Shown here: positions 51,301 through 63,100 of the stretch, piece by piece
How positions within the stretch are numbered: position 1 is the first letter of the stretch
Layout: every line of letters begins with the position of its first letter
DNA from: Toxotes chatareus
Lineage: Eukaryota > Chordata > Actinopteri > Toxotidae
Reading direction: 5' to 3'
NCBI GenBank assembly: GCA_016801885.1
Contig: CM028895.1
Location: forward strand, 11,866,001-11,930,000
Length of the DNA: 64,000 nt
Position numbers and translations under genes: made by a program
Notes under the pieces: generated by a model
Told to the model about the DNA's origin: nothing
What the model saw: the letters and a program-made list of their open reading frames with translations, nothing else
The model's database searches: none

Positions 51301-54300
51301 GTTAAGCTGAAAGGCTGCTAGCTGTAGCTTCATTTTTAACATCCATTTTAACAGGAGATCAGTCTTCTCATGAAGCTCTATGCCATGAATCAAATAAATG
51401 TATTTCCCAAGAAGCCCAACCGTTCCTTTAACGAAAAATCCTGGACCAAGGCTGGATATATTAAATATATAACACAACACAGTGTTCTGTATGATGAAAG
51501 ATCAAAGTGCTCTAAAAAAACACCTCAATCTTCACCACGCTTACCGCTGAATTCTTCTGTGTGCGTTGGCGAATGCCTCTCCCACCGATGACCAGCTCCA
51601 CTGACAGACTCCAACCTTGCTGTTGATGAATGAGAATGATTTAGGGCCCTAAAATATGAATACAGCAGCTCAAATGTACTGCCAGGAGCAGATAATGTAT
51701 CTTTTAAGCTGACAGCTTGTTTTCTGTTTGTAATAATGTGTCAGTGTATTGATCATACAATGATCCATGAACATCTGCTGATAAACACCACCGAGTGCCA
51801 CATTGGCACAGTACAGTGAAGGTACAACTAAGAATGCGATCTATTAGTTGAGAGCAGTGTGTCTACAATGTGTCATCAGACTGAGTGAACTGTTTTCAAC
51901 ATGTCACTATCCAACACGCCTGTTCATTTCAGGTAGGAACTGTAGAATAATTCATTTACAGTGACAAGTTTAATGTGCACATAAGCACTGAGGTTCCTGT
52001 GGTTATTTTGCAACAGTCTTGTGCTGATTGCACAAAAATTAACAAGCGGATCTGCCGCACACGGTTATGGATTGCCAGCGGCAAAGTCGCTCCTATTAAG
52101 AGACTGCAGATGGAACAGATACCAGCCTTCAGATGGCTGTAAAGAGACTCACCACAGTGAAGGACAAGCCATCTGTATAGACTCTCTATTAACTGTCATG
52201 AATTACAGAACTGATAAGAATCACTCAGTATTCTTTGTTTGTCTAGCTGGCATTAACGCCAGTCCTTTTCAAAGGACGAAGGAAGCACTGCATGGTACCA
52301 TCTGATCCGAAAGGTGCTCTTTAGTGAGGCTAAAGAAAAACATCTTTTGGTTGCATGATTATATATAAGCTGGTTCAAAAACAGGAAATAAAGGTGGAAA
52401 GACAAGCAGATTGGATTAAATAGGATCGCATCACATTAGGAAGGTTTATATGTGATTGATGCGAATGGGCATTTGTTGTCACTCACCACTAGTTCACATG
52501 GGAAGACCTCTTCATCATAGCTGACGAAATCTTTGAGAGTCTCAAAAAACTTGACCATGCAGTCGTCCTCCTTGAGTGTTCCGTACTGCTGAAACGTTTG
52601 CTGAATCATCTTCCGTAGCTGCCTTGACTGGATCACAACAAGGACATTTGAAATTGTTATAATTGATAAACAGCAAAACAAAATTTGTTGGCATCTGCTC
52701 AATTATACTTCAGTCAAGGTTTGAATAGTTTACCTTCATGCTGTTAATCAGTTGTTGAGGAAAGAACAAATCCAGGCCCACCTCTTTCCTTCATTTGAAA
52801 AGAAAAATAGAAGAATTAAACCAAGATGAACACATCATAATGTTGCCAATGTCAAAAATGTATAGTTGAGTTGCTAACGGGCATTTCTAACACTATCCAA
52901 GTGGGATTTGAAAAGGGCTTAATAAACTCAAGGTTCATTTTCAACCAATACAGGGCCATGTCATCCTGCAAGTAAAATCATATAATCAAAACTACCAAAA
53001 TTAAAGTTAGAAAACTATGAGAAAATAAAAACTTACTCTAGCACCTCAAAGTTAGACTTCTTTTCTAGACCTTTAGCATTCATGTCTTTATAGAACCTCC
53101 TGTAAAAAGAGAGAAAAACAAAGCATAGACACAACATGTGGACATGTTCAGTATACTGTAAATTCAATCACCTCACCCTTATCACTCTTAAACAAGTGGA
53201 ATTACAAATGTTTAACCCGTGACAGCAAAGGAATGCAGAGACTCACCTGATCTCCAAACAGCCGAGCTGCAGTGCCATCCCATCACTGACTTTGCTGGCG
53301 TGATACTGCATATAATCACTACGCACCTGTAGTAAAGTTAGACAGAGAAATCAAATTATTATGCTGCTGTAAAAATCATTTGGATATGGTGGCAAAATTG
53401 ATACAGATTTATTTTGATTGTCCCACTCCCCATCATGCAACCTTTTTTTTTATTGACAATAATGGCCAACAGCACAGGTTTCACATGCTGCTAAATGCTG
53501 GTGATGACTCACCTGTGTACTCATGATAAAAGTCAGTATATTTATGTTGGAAGCATGACAGGGAGTGATGAGGAAAAATGCAGCAAAGACAAACTGCACC
53601 AAGTTCAAGGTAATGAAATTATAGCACTGAAGGTTTTACCTTATTTTATATGCAGATTTGTTTGAAACAAAAGGAGTGCCACCAACTGAAACTCAAACTT
53701 TATCAACATGAAACCAGTCAGGGGAAATTTCACCTCACTGCAGCACACATGGACACCACTTCTTATTGCCAAAGATCCACTGATCTACATCAGCCAAAAA
53801 AAAGGTCAAAAGTAAAATAATAGCTTGTTACCTGTTGGTAAAAATACAGCAATGTGGATCTGTCATCTTTTAATTTCTCCAGGAAATTGACAGGAATGTA
53901 TCTGATACGAAGGTCATACCTGCATTAAAGACAAAACCATGGACGTTTTTCATACACTGTAAATGTCTCTCATATATTCAAACTTCAGACTCAAAAGAAG
54001 AAATGAAATCATGGATAAACATCATGGCAGTCCATCTGTACCTCCACTCAGCTTCCACGTGATGGCTTTCATAGCGTTGCTCTACCTCTCCAACAGTCAA
54101 ATCTGGATGCAGCCAGTGAAGTTCTTCAGACTTCAAGTGTTTCAGCAGGAGACCATAGCATCCTGTGTGTTTGATGTTCGGTCCCAGTCGACCGCTCACC
54201 AGAATCGAACGAATGATGGCCTGAATGAGACACAACGAGCAAAATTTAAAAGCCTCATTAGAATTTTTAGCATGGATTTTTAGTTGTCCTAGCCAAATAT

Positions 54301-54747
54301 TACACTTTGTGATGGGCGCATAGTTTAATTTAATCTGCGAGAGCTAAATTCATAAGACAAAAAAATGGCAATATCTTTTTTTTTTTAAGAAAACATCTTC
54401 TCCAGTTCAGGTACAAACAAATACCACATGCTTGACAGATCGTCTTTGATTTGTTATCAAAATTATTTAAGATAAACTAAAATTTCCCTCTTCATCACAA
54501 TCTTCTGACACATCAACTCCCTTCCCCATATTTTTTAGATTACTCTCACCTTAATTTGCCAAGAGCTGTCACATTTGACCAGCTTGAAGTTCTTGCCCAG
54601 GTTGTTGTTGATGCAGAAGCACACTTTGAGGATCTTGATGGGCCCTCCGTCCCCGGTAAAGTGTGATTCTGGGCTGGACTCACTGTCACTTTGTCTGGGA
54701 CTGGACGCCTTCCAGGCCAGGGTGTCACCGGACATCACTTCATACAT
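43096..54747 (-). CDS. ptk2b: Protein-tyrosine kinase 2-beta (PYK2), complete, 992 aa
   Basis: Thirty coding exons, 5' to 3': 54747-54550, 54220-54042, 53919-53832, 53326-53247, 53099-53037, 52788-52734, 52627-52487, 51619-51545, 50821-50720, 50600-50483, 50330-50291, 50060-50026, 49857-49819, 49732-49635, 49529-49448, 49352-49252, 48991-48876, 48027-47927, 47788-47699, 46983-46779, 46348-46240, 46141-46082, 45983-45861, 45707-45555, 45306-45271, 44334-44310, 44193-44159, 43912-43778, 43624-43544, 43311-43096. Their sum is 2,979 nt, exactly 993 codons, close to the 1,009 residues of human PYK2. The product is a cytoplasmic FAK-family kinase acting downstream of calcium and integrin signals. 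Order: FERM (about 35-360), linker with Tyr394 (IYCEI), kinase (about 415-675), proline-rich linker (PPPKPSR near 702-708), FAT (about 857-992). It matches PYK2 better than FAK in VASPECVKLGDFG, FFWLEN and the FAT end. The start could instead be the second in-frame ATG at 54,735, where the product begins MSGD as mammalian PYK2 begins MSG. Confidence 0.94.
45861..45983 (-). other. ptk2b: ptk2b 41-codon exon, likely alternatively spliced
   Basis: A 123-nt phase-0 exon encoding residues 726-766 (LNEALCASSPDLASP ... PRRRSMG). In mammals a 42-residue block at the same place is omitted from the haematopoietic isoform PYK2-H. The exon here is symmetrical, so skipping keeps frame. Alternative use in fish is inference. 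Confidence 0.6.
46779..49732 (-). other. ptk2b: ptk2b exons encoding the kinase domain
   Basis: Seven exons. All catalytic landmarks are intact: glycine loop GEGFFGEV (422-429), VAVK lysine 447, HRD 536-538, DFG 556-558, activation-loop tyrosines Tyr568-Tyr569 in EDEEYYK, WMAPE (580-584) and the DVWMFAVCVWE helix. The domain should be catalytically active. Introns at 48,028-48,875 and 46,984-47,698 contain unrelated repeat text, including a fragment of the 'GCTGCAACTAA' family at about 47,100-47,250. Confidence 0.9.
49819..50330 (-). other. ptk2b: ptk2b microexon cluster 1 (FERM-kinase linker)
   Basis: Three consecutive small exons (40, 35 and 39 nt) encode the linker. Together they are 114 nt (38 codons). 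They carry the autophosphorylation site Tyr394 in IYCEI, the counterpart of human Tyr402, which recruits the Src SH2 domain. None of the three can be skipped alone without a frameshift except the 39-nt one. Confidence 0.8.
50483..54747 (-). other. ptk2b: ptk2b exons encoding the FERM domain
   Basis: Ten exons encode residues 1-379. Visible landmarks are KILKVCF...GKNFKLVKC at the start of lobe F1, SGRLGPNIK, EAEWRYDLRIRYIP, the LLYFYQQ helix of F2, LQLGCLEIRRFYKDM, RKMIQQTFQQYG, CELVQGWSL...VIGGRGIRQ of F3, and MMDLIDGYCRL at its end. In FAK-family kinases this module holds the kinase inactive and binds membrane and partners. The QGW segment only becomes in frame if the exon at 51,619 uses the acceptor AACAG before CAAGG, which fixes that boundary. 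Confidence 0.85.
51040..51435 (-). repeat. Teleost dispersed repeat in ptk2b intron
   Basis: Contains 'GATTCTGTTACCTTTGGACA', 'TGTGCCAGAATATGTCTTGG' and ends 'TATTTCCCAAGAAGCCCAAC'. This is the reverse orientation of the same family seen at 55,430 and 34,386. Confidence 0.5.
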
Positions 54748-55429
54748 TGTCAAGGTCGGGTTGGCACTTTCATACCCACAGCATCCTTTTCGACAGACAA
54801 AAAAGGAAGATCTGAGTTTACTTGTAATGTGAATGATAATATTTTTGGACCATGTCTCAACATATATTGAGTGAAGGCCTGTGATGACACAACTGTGTCC
54901 GTAGCATGAGCGTACATGGCGTTCCAGGACTTGCTGCAGCACAGTAATACAGTCATGCTACCCTTCACATTCATGCTCTGATCTGGTGCCATGTAGTGTC
55001 TATGACTCACAATATTTGATTCAGAGATCCACTGATTACATTCCTTCCTAACCGTGATTTCAAGTGAGGGCCTGTGTGATTCGTAGAACAAAATTGGACA
55101 GTGTAGAGACTGGTATGATCTATATCAACAAGGAAAACTTTCTTTTTTTTTTTTATCCCTCTAAAGGAAAATACAAGTGAAGTTTCAATACCAGACTGTT
55201 GAAACACAATGTGGGAGTGACAGCCTGTGGGAAGCTACCTGCCTACAGGTTAAATGGGACACCTGAAACAACAGCGAATGACAAAGTGATGACTAACCAA
55301 CCCAGGAAGCAGAGTCTTAGCTCCAGGACATTATGCAACCTGTGTTGATTTGTTTTACATATATGAGTGAGGTGAAAATAACTAAATAATAAATAACTAA
55401 ATGTAGCTGGCCAGCAGGACCTCCGTGTT

Positions 55430-56000
55430 TCTTACAGAAATCATTTGATATTTTACTCCTATTCGCTTTATTGCCAAGAGTTAGGTGAGAAGATCGATAC
55501 CAGTCTTATGTCTTTCTACTCAATGTTAAACTAAAGCCTGAAGGTGTTACCTTAACTTAGCATAAAGACTGAAATCATAGCAAACAGGTAGCTGGTTGCT
55601 GAAGACAACTGTCACTCACTCTAATGATGATCACTACTTAACACGCTGTGTTTCCTTTGTTTACTGTGTGCAACAACTGAAGTGCAAAAACGACAATCTG
55701 CAGTTTTACTGGGAGGTTATGACTATTTCTGGGCTGAGTGCAGCGACTTACTCAATTCACTGTGAGGTTGTGTTTACACTTCAGTTTTTATAATACATTA
55801 ATCAAGCAAGATACAGTTTCGGACAGTCAGCTGTTGCCCCTATTTCCGGTCTTATTACACTAAGCTATGCTAACCAGCTGCTAGCTCCAGCCACATATTT
55901 ACTTTACAGACATGACAGTCGTATGAATCTTTTCATATAACAATTGGCAAAAAAAAAACCCAAATAAATATTTTTCCTAAAATGTCCAACTACTCCTTTA
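55430..56000 (+). repeat. Teleost dispersed repeat in ptk2b 5' intron
   Basis: Carries in order 'GCCAAGAGTTAGGTGAGAAG', 'TTAGCATAAAGACTGAAATC', 'GGGAGGTTATGACTATTTCT', 'GCTATGCTAACCAGCTGCTA' and 'AAAATGTCCAACTACTCCTT'. The order matches an abundant fish repeat as I remember it. Confidence 0.6.
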
Positions 56001-56439
56001 AGACATGAATACATCATAAGAAATGCATCCTGCTCCAAGCACTTCGGTTTAAACAAACATGCTGTCGGACAGCATAGCAAACATCCTGAAAACTTCAGCA
56101 CACAACCACAACTACACACCCGGAAAAAGTCATTTCAAACAGCTTCAGCTTCGGTGAAAAATCTGAAAGCCTGCACACACTTTGATAGACATTCAATGTT
56201 ACATCTGACATTGAGAAAGGCAACAACCAACTGATGCATGGAGAAAAAGTCAATAAAATACACCCAGAGCTGCTCTCATCTTACAAACCCAAACATAAAT
56301 CTGACTCTCGTGTTAATATTCTGCTCTGTCAATCAAAAATCTGAGGGCATATTGATTCAGCAAACACACTGGCAGAGAGCTAAATACTTAAAAACTAGCC
56401 TGACAACACACCTAGTTGGGAGATTTCCCCGTTACCCAC

Positions 56440-56620
56440 CTCACAGCAGAGTCCGTCAGAGAGGTGCCTTTTAGCTGTCATAACACGTTTTCTCATAAAT
56501 GAAGCTCCACACTGTTAGTCCGCTGTGAGGGAGCTGAGCTGTGTTCGTTCCTCTCAGGGCTTTCCGCCGCTGTAGGACAGGGTTGTGTTTTGTTAGCCTG
56601 AGGCCATGAATTCCCCAGCA
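56440..56620 (-). promoter_or_regulatory. Possible alternative first exon / promoter of ptk2b
   Basis: On the minus strand, a moderately GC-rich stretch (GCGGCGGAAAGCCC) runs into CTGCTGTGAG|GTGGGTAAC, a usable 5' splice site at 56,440. No reading frame links it to the coding exons, so it would be non-coding. Speculative. Confidence 0.2.
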
Positions 56621-57535
56621 GGGCCACGTGTGGGTGTGTTTGTGTGTGTGTGTGTGTGTGTAAGCGTGTGCACGTGTTTTGTGTGTGTATGTTGTGAGAA
56701 AGAGAGAGAAGATGAGTGTGGAGCATGGCCGGCACATTGCACCATCACCTGGGTGTGGGAGGCCTGACAGAGGTGATTGAGGAGGCAGAGGGTGAAGTTT
56801 AAGATTACTTCCACGAAAAAAAAAAAAAACATGTATGGATTCAAGTATGTGGAGGACTGGATATACAGATACATTCCTCAGCTAACATAGAGGAAACAAT
56901 GAGTAAACACTGTGACATATATACATTACAAATGATGCATGACAGAAAAAGATAGATGGCATGTTCTCATTAAATGGGCTCCTGCATAAACAGATTTTTT
57001 ACAGAGTAAAGAGTCTGTAGCAGAAACTGTCAACTATGTAAAACAAACAGAAATAAAAATGGAGAGGAGGGGAGGAAAGAAAAAGAATGAGGAATGATGC
57101 CATAAACAGCACTGGTTGTGCCGAAGCTTTGTCAACGCTGAATCCCTGTGACCTCTCGTTTAGTTCAGGTAACAAGCGAGTGAGACTTTTCTTTTTGTCT
57201 AGTTTTAGTTTTTAACACTTAAACGCTAAAACACAAAGCAATGGGACACTGACAGTGAAGGGCTGAGTCACAAATCTCAATCTTTTGCAGCCAGTATCAA
57301 AAACTGTAAAGATCCGCATGTTGGCGTCTAATTACACATGTAAATTAATTTGTTATTCAATTGAATAACAATGGTTGCCAAAGGTTTTGCTTGATTGTAA
57401 ACAAGCAATCTGAAGATCTCACCTATCGATTGATAGAGAAAGTACCCAGCAATTTGGTCAATAAAGAAAATAACTGTTGGTGTAGCCCTACATTGAACGT
57501 CAGATCCTAAGCATGTGTATTTATACTTAATCAAT

Positions 57536-57780
57536 ATCCATCCATCCGTTAGCTATCACGCATATCCTGTGAGGGCTGCCAGAGCTGACACACAACTAGT
57601 CATGCTCACATTCACACCTGTGGGGCAGTCGCCAATTAACCTAAGCTACATGTCCTTGTCTGTGGGAGGAAGCAGGCACAGGGAGAACATGCAAACTCCA
57701 CACAGAGAGACCAGAAACCCAAACCCAGAACCTCACTGCTGTGAGGTAACCGTGCCAACCACTGCACCAACGTGCCGCCC
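57536..57780. repeat. Teleost 'CATCCATCC ... CCGCCC' repeat
   Basis: Starts 'TATCCATCCATCCGTTAGCT', has 'CACATTCACACCTGTGGGGC', 'CCAATTAACCTAAGCTACAT', 'GGGAGAACATGCAAACTCCA' and ends 'AACCACTGCACCAACGTGCC'. This is one of the most abundant and recognisable interspersed repeats of fish genomes. Frames on both strands over it are not genes. Confidence 0.85.
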
Positions 57781-60031
57781 TATAACCTATCATATCAATC
57801 ATATTTCTATCCAACTGCACGCACAGCTGCTTGTGTTTAGACATTTAATATTTGATAAGTTTGTCATATTGTGTTAAACATAACAAAAGGACTTTTTAGG
57901 AAAACACTTTTATGTTCGCCAAAGGAAGTGCTTTAAACAATACCCAATCCAGGTGCTCGTGTTTTTGACATGATCATGTCATTTTCATCTTGTGAAAAGC
58001 CACTACACTGAACCCTTTAAGGTAAATCGAGCCATGTTAATACTGTCATTTTGTACGACAAGAGTCTGCCAATTACTTTATAAGCAGGACAGTCTTGTCC
58101 AGTAGAGCTGTCACAAAAAGTAAACAAATATTAGGCACTAAACAATATAATGACAAAAAGCCCCTAATTAAAACCACTGACAGCCATGATGTCCTTTCTT
58201 CTGCCTGTGTTTACCAGCACTCTAGTTTGTTTGTTTTTTTTGTTTTGTTTAGTTTTTTTTAAGTGAACAAAAGCAACACTTTCCAGGCACATGGTGTTGT
58301 TGCTTCTCTCACACGCTGTCATGCTGGCACTTGAGTTGTTATGGTAACAACTGTTCCCGAGGGAGATTTTTATCACAAACTGAGTGAACAAACTCTTTCA
58401 ACACTCAACAAACCTCCACAGACCCTGCAGCGAGACAAAAAAATAGGAATATCCAGTACCCAAACATTTATCTAGATTAAAGAATTACTCCTGCACATAA
58501 CTGCTGATGTTCTTCTATTCCTAAACTGCTCTGTTCTGCTCCAAATGTGCAGTATTTACTTGTGCAACATCAGAGGGTGAAAGACAGGGACTGATTCTGG
58601 GTGAGAGACTGTGACAAATGAGAATGAAATTCCACGGAAACTGGCAACAAACGTCAACAAGGCTGCACCTGAGAGACCTGAGAAGGGGCTGTATAGAAGG
58701 GTGAGAGTCATTTTGCAGTACAGAATGTTTTGAAAAAATAATTGCCACTGCACACAGCTGGTGAGATGTGAAAAAAAAAGAAAAAAAAAAAAAAAAAACG
58801 CCAGCCACAATAAAAGCAGAAGGTTAGGCTCTGCTATCTCATCATGTGGGATGAGCTATTTACTAGAAATCTATTTTCATTCTTTGGCTTCTAACAAAAA
58901 AAGAATAGGAAGGACATAACTACACAGTAGGTCATGTTCTTGATGCTAGTATGTATGTTGATCACACAAAAAAAAATCTGAGGATTTCAATCCAAAGATT
59001 GTTGTTTATTTATGACGTGTTAATGTGAAAAAAATCGCCAGATATGTCAGGATCTGTCTCGACATCAAAAATCCAGTATCTGTCCTACAAATGTTGAACT
59101 CTCTGACTGTCTCTCTGCTCTGTTCTGAAGTAAACGGCACAGTGGTGCAATGGAAGACACACAAGACAGACTCTGTCATGACATGCACTCCTGACAACCA
59201 TCATGGTGTTTCTGGGTAAGGACATTATAGGAAAAGCAGCTCTCAGAAATCATACTACACCCAGGTACCTCACCTACTGAAACGTCTCTTTATCAGACTC
59301 TATTTTCTTTTAAAAGGCAGTTTGAGAAAAGGGGGTTTTTGAAATGGAAATCTGATGCTTGTTAGGCTAGGCTGGTAAATGAACTGTGAATTTGGGGCAT
59401 TGCTGACACATCATTAGACAGTATGAAAAGAGACACTTTTTCTCTTATAAAGACCAAATCAAGCTACAGGTTACAAAAATGCAGCCGTTACAGTGAAGCC
59501 TCTTTTCCTGTTAGGTGCCTGTCAACACAGGCAGAGATTCAGACACAGGCCTGCTCTCTAAACACTGTTATGTTGAGGGTCTGCATATTGCACCGTCATG
59601 ACCCCCAGGCACTGGAATGTGGCTGGCTGCTGCTTCACCTGCACAGACATGCTTTGATAATGAACAAAGTTCTCTCTCCGGGAGAAGTTTGCACTTCACA
59701 TTGTTCCTTTACAATCAGTTCATTACCGAGAAAATGCATTTATCCGAGCTTCAGAGCCAAAGTTTCACACTCTACACTGTCCAACATACAGTAAAAATAT
59801 TTTAAAATGAAATGTTTATGGCCAGATGAAGCAAAAAAAAAAAAAAAAAGCAGGACTTTTGAGCTCGTGTAATCGTTTGAATGCAGCCCTGTTTACTTCA
59901 TTAACCTCTATAAATGTGGGCCTTTAGCAGCCACTTCTATTAGTTGCAATAAGCCGTTAAACTCAACCTACCACAAATCAAATCCTTATAAACAAGTATA
60001 AATAAACATAAACATATATTTCGAGTCCTAC

Positions 60032-60125
60032 CTGATTCTGATTAAATTCCTCAAAGAGATAAAGCTTGACAGAAAGATTCCCCACGGACAGTCCAGGCCT
60101 CACAGTTTGTCTCTCACACTGTTAG
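60032..60125 (-). other. ptk2b: Candidate 5' non-coding exon of ptk2b
   Basis: On the minus strand a segment ending TTTAATCAGAATCAG is followed by GTAGGA, a usable splice donor, 5.3 kb before the first coding exon. There is no ATG-led frame of note. Its upstream limit is arbitrary. The assignment rests on position and a donor-like site only. Confidence 0.25.
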
Positions 60126-63100
60126 TGGAGCAAGAAGGTGGCAGGTGGCCACTCCCTCACCTCTGCGGTCCTGCTGTAAGGTGGGCCCACTTCCTTATTC
60201 CAGCAACTTCATATACTAAGAATATGGCGGATTGGGTTTTATGAGTTTTCAAAACAGAGTGATTTTCTGCCTGTTTCTTGTCTTTGTCAGATGTTTCTGG
60301 CAGCTTTTGGTCTCTCTCTCAAACGCACGAATGATTGTGAAGCGTTACGTTAAATTTCAAAACTGCTTGTAGCAAAACGCTGAAGATATAAGTTATTTGA
60401 AATAACGACTACGGTGTACACAACACTGAATATTACTTTACAAACTAGTCCTGCCTTTAAACAACGTGACAATTTACGTACATTTTATTTAAATTTGTGG
60501 TCTTTCACCTTTACCTTTCGTAATTTCCCCTCCATTTACAGACGAACAGTTATTGGTGTGGATCGTTTATCGCTGTAATAACGGCATCTGAACAGCAGAG
60601 GGCAGCACGTGCCTGAATTAAATAAAAAAAACCATCAGGACCTCAAATACGCAACCGTGTTTTGACCTTATGTATTACGGGTATATAGAACAAGTGTTTT
60701 GTGTGTGTGTGTGTGTGTTAAAAATATTCACAAAGAAGTTTGTAAAACGGTTTAAAGAGCAAAATTTACTAAGCATCCTAGTACTTCTTCCACCACTACA
60801 CTTAAACGCACTTACATGATATATTAGCTAAATGATTATGTCTATCCACTTGATAAGTTAATGTTTATGATCAGTTGTCATTTCAACATAAACAAATACT
60901 CAGGACTACTTTATAAAATAAACAGACGGTCAGACAAAACCTAAAAACATGGCAGAACATAACTGTGCAGCCTGGTATTGCTTGAATGTTTTTCATTCTA
61001 TCATCACATAATACTCCCACAATGACAGAATGACTAGGATGACAGTGAATCGTATTATTAGCTCCTTTGCCGCTTACTGCCATAACATATCTGATACTTT
61101 TCCCTCAGCACCTCAGACTCCCTGGAGAGGGGCGCAAGAGATGCTCTGCATGGGCATGTCACAAAGCCACCTGTGTGCCCCGTGTTTATGTTTCTAAATA
61201 CTGGCACAGCTCCATACAGGGAGGTGGCACCAAGCATGGGCACAAATGCGTGGAGGACGGGGGTGTAATGGAGATGGTTTAGGCATTTTAGGAAAGGAGG
61301 GGTCTTAAAAAGGCAGTGTTAATGATCACCAATGAACAGTAAAACCACTGCAACTGTGAAAGCTTACCGCTCCAGTGCCCGTTCCTGCTACTGTCTGAAT
61401 GCATACAAATCCAAGCTTGACAGACACCTGTTGTGGATTCTTGCCCTTGACACTGCTCTGGTCTGCTGGATGGTGGGTGTGGTTTGGACTTGTTCTGCCC
61501 CAGACTTGAACTCCCCCACAGCTGTCACTGTTCCACACTGCTATGCCAAACCCTCTGGCACAGAGAGCAGTATTGGATGCTGCAGCGAGGGTAAAGGGAG
61601 GACTGAGAGAAGAAAAGACGCTGCTGACTAGTCTGAAATCACTGTATTTGCACTGTATGTGTTTAAACATATGCAAAGAAAGCCAAACATGTTCTGTATG
61701 TGTCAGTGATGATCAACCTTATTTAAAAATACTGTGTGTTAGATACTAAAGACAGTTTCTTCCTTGATGTTGGTGATAACAAACAAGCTTTATGTGTATT
61801 GAAAATGTATGTTAGCAGGTGTGGATCACTGAATGGCTGTACTGGGCGCAGGCCCAGAGGCCCAGTGGGTGGAGTGAGTCTGGTCCAAAACCTCTGTTTT
61901 AAGTGGCTGTTGGCATTTCTGGTTGGAAGGTCAATCAATAAACTACAAAGTGATGCTAAGTGATGTCAAAGAGACTCAAAATGACCACAAAGACACACAA
62001 GATTTCCACTAACACATGCAAAACAACCACAAAGAAAAATAAAAAACTATATAGAGAAATGAAATGAGCACAAATAGTTGTCTCAGAGTGATGACTCTGG
62101 GGGTCTTGCTCCTATGTGGGAGTGGAGGTCTTTTACATCACATACAAAGTTTCCACCATTGCTTTAGTGTGTGTTCATTTAGATTTCCATCGTCACTGTC
62201 ATGTCAAAGTATTTTTGTTTCTATTACCAGCTTTGTTGGGTTTCTTTAGCAGCAGTTCTCTCTCTGTCCACCAGAGGATTCACAACACCATTTGATGATG
62301 TATAAAATGTGATTTGTTATGTTCAAAAGCTTTAATTTAATGTTTATCCTACCAATGTGACACTTTACCCCAGAACATCTGGTGGCGTTTCCTCCCCTAA
62401 GAGCAAATATTTCTGCTGAACCTGCCAAAGACATTTTTGGGGTCTAATCATTTGAACTTTTCCCTGTATTTAGAGGTGAGAGTGTTATAAAAGCTTTGAT
62501 GACTCCCACTCCTGTCTAAGCCTCCCACACCGTAATGACCAAAGTCCCCACCCTGAACGCTCAGTGTGCAAATGGTTGGCATGGAATGCTTTGATCTTAT
62601 GGTTTGCTCCCCCCACCTCCTACAAACTTGTCATAGAAGTCCTCGCCCCACCTTCTGTTTCTTTAATAATGTCTGAAATATTTATCTTTCCCTTGATGGT
62701 CATGTCGAGTCTACATTCTTCCACTGTTAACCTCTGAGGTTGAAATGTTGTTGCCATCAGTTCTCTGACTAATGGTTAGCCATGATTTACCCATGTTCCT
62801 CTGTTTGTTCACCTTTTGACTTGTGGAACGGACACCTGCAAGACAAAGAGATAGGACACCAGAACCCCGGAGGAGAAACAGGGGAGTTGTTTGGTTTGGG
62901 TAGCAGGTGTGTAGCTCTCTAGTGTTAATGTGTGTGTGCGTGAGAGTGTGTGTGTGTGTGTGTCCTGTAAAGGGGTGGTCACTCACTCCCATCCAAACTC
63001 AGCAGGAGTCCACAGTGTTCACCGAGGTGTGAAGTGGCCCGGGCCAGGAGTGGATTATAAACCTGGGCCTGCATCACAATAGAGGTGAGAACAGCAGGGG

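Larger units (their letters stand above)
54748..60031 (-). other. ptk2b: ptk2b 5' intron(s), with repeats
   Basis: Non-coding interval between the first coding exon and the putative 5' exon. A plausible acceptor for the coding exon is GTCGAAAAG|GATGC at about 54,786-54,787. Contents besides the listed repeats: (GT)n at about 56,636-56,660 and several poly-A or poly-T runs (55,141-55,153; 56,814-56,829; 58,770-58,798). Confidence 0.5.

Noticed and set aside
51545..51600. A shorter form of the eighth ptk2b exon beginning at CTGTCAG|TGGAG
   Set aside because: It would break phase with the preceding exon and drop the conserved QGW segment; the acceptor at 51,620 restores both.
43096..54747. Naming the kinase ptk2 (FAK)
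   Set aside because: Kinase, linker and FAT sequences follow PYK2 (VASPECVKLGDFG, FFWLEN, VDQARVRANLA) and not FAK, and the length (992) and neighbour fit PTK2B.
61326..61676. Overlapping frames on both strands (99 and 116 codons)
   Set aside because: No splice context, no recognisable domain, and similar openness on both strands suggests chance or an unidentified repeat.
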